DNA of 10,702 bases from Paracoccaceae bacterium (GTDB taxonomy: Bacteria; Pseudomonadota; Alphaproteobacteria; Rhodobacterales; Rhodobacteraceae), in assembly GCA_009920225.1 (NCBI GenBank), contig RGAJ01000037.1:1-10702 (forward strand), in the 5' to 3' direction. Numbering within the stretch: position 1 is the first letter of the stretch; each line of letters opens with the position of its first letter. Shown here in pieces: positions 5,754 to 10,702 of the stretch. Made by a program: the position numbers and the translations under genes. The notes under the pieces were generated by a model that saw nothing but the letters and a program-made list of their open reading frames with translations, was not told where the DNA came from and made no database searches.

Positions 5754-6821
5754 ATGAGCATTTCAAAAGAACAGGTCACATCAGCGCTTCGTGCGGTGAC
5801 AGATCCCGTTTCAGGCAAGGATTTAATCACCGCCGATATGGTGCGTGGTTTAACGCTTGATGGTACAAAGGTGTCTTTTGTATTGGAAATTGATCCTGCG
5901 CGTGCGTCTGAATACGAAGTCGTGAAATCACAGGTTCAAACGCTGTTGAAAACCGATTACGGCGTCGAAACGGTGAATATGGTGTTGACCGCGCATGCGA
6001 CCAAAGCGCCACCGCCCGATATCAAACCCAAAAAACCCGCTCCGGCAGGTCCGCAATCGATACCAGGGGTAAAACGCGTGATTGCCGTTGCTTCTGGCAA
6101 GGGCGGGGTTGGAAAATCCACCGTTTCCGTGAATCTGGCCTGTGCCTTGGCCGCGATGGGCGTGCGCGTGGGATTGTTGGACGCGGATGTCTATGGTCCG
6201 TCACAGCCTCGCTTGTTGGGGGCAACAGGACGTCCTGCAAGCCCAGACGGAAAAACCATTATTCCGCTTGAGGCAAATGGCGTAAAAGTGATGTCGATGG
6301 GCTTTATGGTGGATGCGGATCAGGCTGTTGTGTGGCGGGGCCCGATGTTGATGGGTGCCCTACAACAGATGTTGTTTCAGGTTGCATGGGGTGATCTTGA
6401 CCTGTTGATCGTTGATCTTCCACCTGGCACGGGCGACGTACAGTTGACCCTTTCACAGAAATCACAGTTGGATGGGGCAATTGTTGTATCCACCCCGCAA
6501 GACATAGCATTGCTCGATGCGCGGCGCGGGATCGCGATGTTTAATCAGTTGAAAACACCGATCTTGGGCTTGGTTGAAAATATGTCCACCCATATCTGCA
6601 GCAACTGCGGACACGAAGAGCATATCTTTGGTCACGGCGGCGTGCGCGCCGAGGCTGCAAAGCTGGGTGTCCCTGTGTTGGCAGAGGTGCCTTTGCACAT
6701 CGATATCCGCACGACATCAGACGCGGGCACGCCAATCGTCGTGAAAGCGCCCTCAAGCGCCCAAGCGCAGGCGTTTTTTGAGATTGCGAAAGCGGTCAAA
6801 GACGGTGTTCTAAGCGCCTGA
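5754..6821 (+). CDS. mrp: Mrp/ApbC iron-sulfur cluster carrier P-loop ATPase
   Basis: A 355-residue protein of the NBP35/Mrp family. Residues about 3-85 are the MIP18/DUF59-type domain (ALRAVTDPVSGKDLI...VLTAHATKAP), followed by a proline-rich linker and the ATPase domain that starts VIAVASGKGGVGKST, with the deviant Walker A at 115-123. DADVYGPSQPRLLG, IVDLPPGTGDVQLTL and IVVSTPQDIALLDARRG are family hallmarks. CSNC (Cys282 and Cys285) is the conserved CxxC that binds a bridging 4Fe-4S cluster at the dimer interface. The cytoplasmic protein delivers Fe-S clusters to target enzymes. The ATG at 5754 has AAGGA about eight bases upstream; an in-frame GTG at 5736 would add six residues. The stop abuts the stop of the convergent thioredoxin gene with no base between. 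Confidence 0.96.
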   Translation: MSISKEQVTSALRAVTDPVSGKDLITADMVRGLTLDGTKVSFVLEIDPARASEYEVVKSQVQTLLKTDYGVETVNMVLTAHATKAPPPDIKPKKPAPAGPQSIPGVKRVIAVASGKGGVGKSTVSVNLACALAAMGVRVGLLDADVYGPSQPRLLGATGRPASPDGKTIIPLEANGVKVMSMGFMVDADQAVVWRGPMLMGALQQMLFQVAWGDLDLLIVDLPPGTGDVQLTLSQKSQLDGAIVVSTPQDIALLDARRGIAMFNQLKTPILGLVENMSTHICSNCGHEEHIFGHGGVRAEAAKLGVPVLAEVPLHIDIRTTSDAGTPIVVKAPSSAQAQAFFEIAKAVKDGVLSA

Positions 6822-7397
6822 TTATTCCCAAACTTTTGGGTCTATGCCTTTGGCTTCCAGATCGGCAAATACGGTCTGGAGGTATCTTTGAAAGGGCTCG
6901 GTTTCATGAGCGCCCGTTGTCACATACGACAAGGCGGCGTAATAATGGAACGGCTTGAAATATCCGGGCATTCGGAACACTTCGCGCGGGGTCCCATCAT
7001 CGCTGTGTTTGAAAAACAAGGTGGTGGGCGTGAAATGGATCGCGTTCTTTTGGATCCAGTCACGTTCTTCCAATCCGCTGCCGTCAAAATCCACAACCTC
7101 GCGCGATCCCCATAGATCAAGTTGAACCACCAAGAAATCCGATGTTATGGCATCAACGATTTCGGCGCGTTCAAAATTCACCCGATGCAGTTCGCGACAA
7201 TACGGGCACCCCGCTTGTTCGACCAAAACCATCAAGACCTTGTTGTCATTGACGGCATCATCCAGATCATCAGCCAACTCTAAAAAGCTTTGGGTGAACC
7301 ATGGTTGTTTGTGCAATCCATCATCCCCAAGCGTGGCCTCGGCCATGCTGAGAGAGGGAAGAAATATAAGGCAGATAAGCGCGCGTAATGCAGTCAT
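6822..7397 (-). CDS. Exported thioredoxin-like protein (SoxW-like)
   Basis: A 191-residue protein with a Sec signal peptide (MTALRALICLIFLPSLSMAEA, likely cleaved near residues 19-21), so it is periplasmic. The thioredoxin fold follows: VLMVLVEQAGCPYCRELH carries the redox motif CPYC (Cys64, Cys67), and HFTPTTLFF carries the cis-proline (Pro124). The arrangement VEQAGCPYCRELHR resembles SoxW and related periplasmic thioredoxins (Thioredoxin_2 type), which keep sulfur-oxidation or cytochrome-maturation proteins reduced. No sox or ccm gene lies nearby, so the partner is unknown. GGAAGGGA is well placed before the ATG but forms one arm of a hairpin (7404-7424). The upstream gene on the same strand, DUF1330, ends 65 bases earlier, so an operon is possible. 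Confidence 0.88.
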   Translation of the reverse strand: MTALRALICLIFLPSLSMAEATLGDDGLHKQPWFTQSFLELADDLDDAVNDNKVLMVLVEQAGCPYCRELHRVNFERAEIVDAITSDFLVVQLDLWGSREVVDFDGSGLEERDWIQKNAIHFTPTTLFFKHSDDGTPREVFRMPGYFKPFHYYAALSYVTTGAHETEPFQRYLQTVFADLEAKGIDPKVWE

Positions 7398-7403
7398 TGT
7401 CGT

Positions 7404-7424
7404 CCCTTCCTTTCAGAGGAAGGA
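7404..7424 (-). promoter_or_regulatory. Hairpin covering the ribosome binding site of the thioredoxin gene
   Basis: On the minus strand CCTTCCT (7423-7417) pairs perfectly with AGGAAGG (7411-7405) around the loop CTGAA, and a U-G pair (7424/7404) extends the stem to eight. The 3' arm is the Shine-Dalgarno sequence of the gene starting at 7397, so in RNA the ribosome site would be closed. If transcription instead begins inside this stretch, the palindrome could be a DNA operator. Confidence 0.5.
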
Positions 7425-7462
7425 TAGCACAGTTCGCGTTTAAAGAGAATATATTTGACTGT

Positions 7463-7756
7463 TTATGCCAGCGCTTCGAGGTAACGGATATCGCGTTTCG
7501 TGGAGTTACCCAGTTCCGCCAATGCATTTTGATATCCGTCAGAGGCAAATCCGCGTTGTGCCGTGTCTAGATCATCCCATTCGATAATGACCGTGCGCGT
7601 GATCTTGCCGTCTTCTTGGGTTCCTACGGGCAAACCACGGGAAATAAAACGCCCCCCCGACGCGGTAATCGCAGGGCCCGCAAGCGCGGCATAGCGTGCC
7701 ATCGCAGCCTCATCATTGATTTCAATATAGGTTACGACTTGGTAAATTTTTGACAT
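7463..7756 (-). CDS. DUF1330 domain protein
   Basis: The 97-residue length is normal for DUF1330. MSKIYQVVTYIEINDEAAMARYAALAGPAITASGGRFISRG shows the family pattern: an initial strand, a D/E-rich turn, a helix with Y-x-x-x-A-x-P-A-x-x-x-x-GGRF, then TVIIEWDDLDTAQRGFASDGYQNALAELG, with the conserved E-W/F-x-D and the S-x-x-Y-Q motif. This is a dimeric alpha-beta barrel fold related to EthD and monooxygenase-like proteins; no reaction is established for most members. It is probably cytoplasmic. The start at 7756 has AAGGA nine bases upstream; the open frame extends to 7888 but would cross the terminator of the preceding gene. It is followed on the same strand by the exported thioredoxin gene. 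Confidence 0.9.
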   Translation of the reverse strand: MSKIYQVVTYIEINDEAAMARYAALAGPAITASGGRFISRGLPVGTQEDGKITRTVIIEWDDLDTAQRGFASDGYQNALAELGNSTKRDIRYLEALA

Positions 7757-7777
7757 GATCCGTGGTCCTTTTACATG

Positions 7778-7802
7778 AAAAAGCCAAGCGCGTTGCTTGG
7801 CT
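7778..7802 (-). terminator. Rho-independent terminator after the MepK-like gene
   Basis: AGCCAAGC (7782-7789) and GCTTGGCT (7795-7802) pair perfectly over 8 bp with a 5-base loop, and on the minus strand a T-run (complement of 7782-7778) follows. It lies 12 bases beyond the stop of the gene at 7815, isolating it from the DUF1330 gene. Confidence 0.85.
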
Positions 7803-7814
7803 CGTGATTCATGA

Positions 7815-8384
7815 TTATCCGCGCCATGTGCGGACCGGGCCGCAATCCATGTGGACAAAATTCGACCCGTAGTACCGGCCAACGCCACCTGCGTGACATG
7901 CTGCTGCGGCTTTGTTGATTTGCGTCACTGATCGTGATCCCAAACGCAAATCTGCCGCTTTCCCCAACATGTGCAAAGAATTTTTCGCGACACCGCGCGA
8001 TTTAGAGCGCAACGCATTGTTTGTTCTTGGGCTGCGGTAGCCCGACAACAACTGGTATGGCTCACTTGTTTGCAATAAACTGTGGCTCGCGGCCATGATA
8101 TCGATTGTGCGAACGTCGATTGATTTGACTTCGTTCTGGCGCCAATCGCGCATCATGTGATTGATTTCTTTTAAGGCTTCGGGGATATATTCACCTTCGA
8201 TCCAATACACCGTCTCAAGCCGCTCACCGGTGCGACGCGACACCAACGCAATCTTGCGAATGTCACCTGCACCGCGCAAAAAACCTGCGGCGTTGGAAAA
8301 GGTCGGCGCAGCTGTCACTGCGGCCGCTGCAAATGCCCCAAGCACACCTCTGCGCGTGAACATCACCTTTGAATCTGAAGTCAT
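7815..8384 (-). CDS. Tat-exported DUF882/M15-type murein endopeptidase (MepK-like)
   Basis: A 189-residue protein. Residues 9-33 form a twin-arginine signal (FTRRGVLGAFA, then an alanine-rich stretch), predicting export by Tat. The rest is the DUF882/Peptidase_M15 domain: YQLLSGYRSPRTNNALR (110-126), the zinc motif HxxGxAxD at SLHMLGKAADLR (His138, Asp145) and the third ligand His178 in FVHMDCG. The E. coli relative MepK (YcbK) is an endopeptidase that cuts peptidoglycan crosslinks, including the 3-3 type made by L,D-transpeptidases. Such a transpeptidase gene is divergent from this one, supporting a related role; activity here is inferred. The ATG at 8384 has AAGGA 11 bases upstream; the ATG at 8363, just before the RR motif, is a possible alternative. 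A clear terminator follows the gene. Confidence 0.9.
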   Translation of the reverse strand: MTSDSKVMFTRRGVLGAFAAAAVTAAPTFSNAAGFLRGAGDIRKIALVSRRTGERLETVYWIEGEYIPEALKEINHMMRDWRQNEVKSIDVRTIDIMAASHSLLQTSEPYQLLSGYRSPRTNNALRSKSRGVAKNSLHMLGKAADLRLGSRSVTQINKAAAACHAGGVGRYYGSNFVHMDCGPVRTWRG

Positions 8385-8622
8385 GTATCTTTTGTTCCTT
8401 GGCGCTGTGCAGCTAGCGCAGTAGAAGTTGCCTTGTCCCCGTGTTGCAACATGTATGCCATGGATCGATTCGTGAACCAACCCTTTTTTATTGTGATTTC
8501 CCAAAATCAAGGATTTTTGAGCGTTTTTTTGCCACTGTCGAAAATTTATCACTAGATGGTGTGTTCTGTGTGGGGTGATCCGCACATGTCGTGGTTTTGT
8601 GATGTCCCCACACATTTGTTAT

Positions 8623-8651
8623 TAGACATTCGCGAAAAAATTCAGTTTAAC
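8623..8651 (+). promoter_or_regulatory. Putative promoter of the L,D-transpeptidase gene
   Basis: TAGACA (8623-8628) and TTTAAC (8646-8651) are 17 bp apart, and the spacer starts with the palindrome TTCGCGAA (8629-8636), also present in the rpsF promoter region. The divergent gap 8385-8678 contains no other gene that I can support; I could not pick a convincing promoter for the minus-strand gene in it. Confidence 0.35.
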
Positions 8652-8678
8652 ATGGCCTACTTCAACACCACACCGTAA

Positions 8679-10307
8679 ATGATTTTGGGGGTTAGGGTGC
8701 GTATCCACAAAACTGCAAATACATTTTTTGTTACTCTGATAGCGGCGTTTGTTTTCATTTTGCAAAGTTTCCCTGCTGCGGCGCAGGCAAATGATGTTGC
8801 GTATCAGATGGCGCTCAGCAAAGCGTTGGCGCGGGATACGCAGGCATTAAACTATTATAAATCTGTGACATTCAAACCAATTTGGATAGATAAATCCAAT
8901 GCGGCGCGCACCCGTCGCGCTGCGCTGTTTGAGGCGTTGGAAAATTCTGCGGGCCATGCGTTGCCACGGCAAAGCTACGATGTGGATGGGCTCAAGGCGG
9001 CCTTGTCATCGGCGCGGACCACTGCCGATCTTGGCACGTTAGAAGGGCGCATGACCGCCGCATTTTTGGCCTATGTGCGTGATATTTCGACGGGTATTTT
9101 GGTGCCCAGCAAAGTTGACGCGGATATCGTACGTGTCGTGCCACAAATTGATGGCGCAGGTTTTTTGACTGCATTTGTGAAATCGTCGCCCCGCAATTTT
9201 TTAAAGGCAGTTGCGCCCAAAAGTGCGGAATACAATCGTTTGCTGGATGAAAAAGAAAAGCTTCTGCGCGTCATCGCCAACGGCGGTTGGGGTCCAAAGC
9301 TGCGCGATCAAAAGCTGACACCGGGGACCAATGGCAAAGATGTCGTGGCATTACGCGATCGACTGATGTCGCAAGCGTACCTCAAGCGGTCCGTCACAAC
9401 AACCTATGACGCTGACATCCAAAAAGCGGTTCAGCAGTTCCAAATGGATCACGGCCTGTCTGCGGATGGCGTTGCTGGATCTGGAACAATTGGTGAATTA
9501 AACGTGTCAGCCAATGATCGCTTGGCTTCGGTCGTTGTGGCGATGGAACGCGAACGTTGGATGAATATCGACATGGGCAAACGCCATGTCAAAGTGAACC
9601 TGACCGATTTTACCGCCAAGATCATCAACAACGGGCGCATCGAATTCCAAACCCGTTCGGTTGTGGGCACAAACAAAGACGGTCAACGCAGCCCAGAGTT
9701 TTCGGACGAAATCGAACATATGGTGATAAATCCGACATGGAATGTGCCCCGTTCGATTACGGTCAAAGAATACTTGCCCGCGATGCAGAAAAATCCAAAT
9801 GCGCATAGCTATTTGAACTTGATCAACACGAGCGGCCAAGTTGTGTCGCGCTCTGGCATTGATTTCTCGCAGTACAATGAACAGACGTTTCCGTTTGACC
9901 TGAAACAACCCCCCTCTGATCGCAACGCCTTGGGGTTGGTAAAGTTCATGTTCCCCAACAAATATAACATCTATTTGCACGATACCCCGTCGAAAAACCT
10001 GTTTGGTCGGGAGACCCGCGCCTTTAGTCATGGCTGTATCCGGTTGGCGGATCCGTTTGATTTCGCCTATGCGCTTTTGTCGGTGCAAAGTTCAGATCCA
10101 AAAGGTACGTTCCGCGCCGCCTTGGACTCTGGGCGCGAGTCTGTAATTTCATTGGAAAAACATGTGCCTGTGCATTTGATGTACCGCACCGCGATCACAA
10201 AACCCACAGGCGGGATCGAATATCGCCGCGATGTATATGGACGCGATGCGAAAATATTTAATGCACTGGTTCGCGCAGGGGTGGTCATAGGGTCAATCAA
10301 AGGGTAA
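8679..10307 (+). CDS. L,D-transpeptidase (YcbB/LdtD type) with peptidoglycan-binding domain
   Basis: A 542-residue exported protein. After a basic start, residues about 14-37 form a Sec signal peptide ending AAAQA. A helical scaffold region typical of YcbB-like enzymes follows (about 40-200), then a PG_binding_1 domain (about 216-276, with AVQQFQMDHGLSADGVAGSGTI), then the YkuD catalytic domain (about 300-475) with His434 and the motif SHGCIRL (catalytic Cys453). HMVINPTWNVPRSI is a further YcbB-type hallmark. The enzyme would join peptidoglycan stems by 3-3 (mDAP-mDAP) links in the periplasm. Start choice is uncertain: the ATG at 8679 has no ribosome site, while an in-frame GTG at 8697 has GGGGG five bases upstream and still leaves a complete signal peptide. 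lpxD follows after 29 bases; the MepK-like gene is divergent. Confidence 0.94.
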   Translation: MILGVRVRIHKTANTFFVTLIAAFVFILQSFPAAAQANDVAYQMALSKALARDTQALNYYKSVTFKPIWIDKSNAARTRRAALFEALENSAGHALPRQSYDVDGLKAALSSARTTADLGTLEGRMTAAFLAYVRDISTGILVPSKVDADIVRVVPQIDGAGFLTAFVKSSPRNFLKAVAPKSAEYNRLLDEKEKLLRVIANGGWGPKLRDQKLTPGTNGKDVVALRDRLMSQAYLKRSVTTTYDADIQKAVQQFQMDHGLSADGVAGSGTIGELNVSANDRLASVVVAMERERWMNIDMGKRHVKVNLTDFTAKIINNGRIEFQTRSVVGTNKDGQRSPEFSDEIEHMVINPTWNVPRSITVKEYLPAMQKNPNAHSYLNLINTSGQVVSRSGIDFSQYNEQTFPFDLKQPPSDRNALGLVKFMFPNKYNIYLHDTPSKNLFGRETRAFSHGCIRLADPFDFAYALLSVQSSDPKGTFRAALDSGRESVISLEKHVPVHLMYRTAITKPTGGIEYRRDVYGRDAKIFNALVRAGVVIGSIKG

Positions 10308-10336
10308 TCCTGTTCGCAACCATTGCGAGGCACCCC

Positions 10337-10702
10337 ATGACCTATACCATTCGCGACATTGCAATTGCCATCGGCGCCGACGTTTTGGGCGACGGATCCC
10401 TTGAGGTATCAAGCGTGTCCGATCCCGCATTGGCGGGTCCAGATGACATCGCCTTGGCGATGGATCCGAAATATGCCGCACTTATCCCACAGGGACGGGC
10501 GCGGGCCGCGATCTTGTGGCCGGGTGCGGATTACAAAGCCTATGGATTGCAGGCTGCCTTGATTGCGCCGCGCCCGCGATACGCGATGTCAACACTGTCT
10601 GCTATGGTGGACAGGGGGCAGCGTTTTGCGACAGGCGTGCATCCAACGGCGGTTATTGATCCCACAGCACAGATTGGTGCGGATGTGAGCATTGGACCAT
10701 TG
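10337..10702 (+). CDS. lpxD: UDP-3-O-(3-hydroxyacyl)glucosamine N-acyltransferase, N-terminal part (3' end outside window)
   Basis: The first 122 residues are present and the frame runs off the window. MTYTIRDIAIAIGADVLGDGSLEVSSVSDPALAGPDDIALAMDPKY is the LpxD N-terminal uridine-binding domain, in which the sequence on 'G...V..V..L..A...DI.F...' is recognisable. From about residue 105 (VHPTAVIDPTAQIGADVSIGP) the hexapeptide repeats of the left-handed beta-helix begin, in exactly the place expected. LpxD adds the N-linked 3-hydroxyacyl chain in the third step of lipid A synthesis, in the cytoplasm. GAGG sits six bases before the ATG. The gene is 29 bases downstream of the L,D-transpeptidase gene, probably in one transcript. 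The usual partners fabZ and lpxA are not visible; they may lie beyond the window, or this may be a second copy. Confidence 0.92.
   Translation, partial: MTYTIRDIAIAIGADVLGDGSLEVSSVSDPALAGPDDIALAMDPKYAALIPQGRARAAILWPGADYKAYGLQAALIAPRPRYAMSTLSAMVDRGQRFATGVHPTAVIDPTAQIGADVSIGPL

Noticed and set aside
9507..10088. Open frame of 193 codons antisense to the L,D-transpeptidase gene
   Set aside because: It lies inside the catalytic domain coding region and has no recognisable domain; its composition is that of a reverse-complement shadow.
1..10702. CRISPR array, insertion sequence, prophage or defence island
   Set aside because: No regularly spaced repeats, transposase, integrase, phage or nuclease-type gene is visible; nearly all coding sequence is assigned to core families.

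Overview
The window looks like chromosomal core sequence of an alphaproteobacterium, most likely Rhodobacterales (Roseobacter/Rhodobacteraceae type). The reasons are a 3-hydroxybutyryl-CoA dehydrogenase of the PHB/butyrate type, a protein resembling the uncharacterised DUF6473 family that I associate with this group, a short bactofilin next to Mrp/ApbC, an L9 protein with a long acidic tail, and a Tat-exported DUF882/MepK-like enzyme beside an L,D-transpeptidase. Base composition is moderate and fairly even. I see no insertion sequence, prophage, CRISPR array or toxin-antitoxin pair, and no obvious transferred block.

Layout. 1-462 (+): C-terminal part of a PlsC-like acyltransferase, cut by the window edge. 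459-1334 (-): hbd, tail to tail with it. 1472-2227 (+): DUF6473-like protein. 2327-2402 (+): tRNA-Trp(CCA) with its own likely promoter. 2463-3469 (-): azlC-azlD, a branched-chain amino acid exporter pair coupled by an ATGA overlap and followed by a terminator. 3546-4797 (-): ribosomal operon rpsF-rpsR-rplI with a strong terminator. 5068-5271 (+): a 67-residue two-helix membrane protein. 5359-5664 (+): bactofilin. 5754-6821 (+): mrp/apbC, an iron-sulfur cluster carrier. 6822-7397 (-): exported SoxW-like thioredoxin. 7463-7756 (-): DUF1330 protein. 7815-8384 (-): Tat-exported DUF882/M15 peptidase (MepK-like). 8679-10307 (+): L,D-transpeptidase. 10337-10702 (+): 5' part of lpxD, cut by the window edge.

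How the genes fit together. The clearest functional group is the envelope cluster at the right end. A predicted L,D-transpeptidase, which would make 3-3 peptidoglycan crosslinks, is divergent from a MepK-like endopeptidase, whose E. coli relative cuts such crosslinks. The transpeptidase is probably co-transcribed with lpxD (lipid A). The bactofilin and its small membrane neighbour may also act in envelope or shape functions. The ribosomal operon, tRNA and Mrp are housekeeping.

I did not find a clear new system. The best leads are the microprotein-bactofilin pair, a hairpin that would bury the ribosome binding site of the thioredoxin gene, the make-and-break crosslink pair, and an 8-bp palindrome shared by two putative promoters. 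All promoters are by-eye matches and are tentative.
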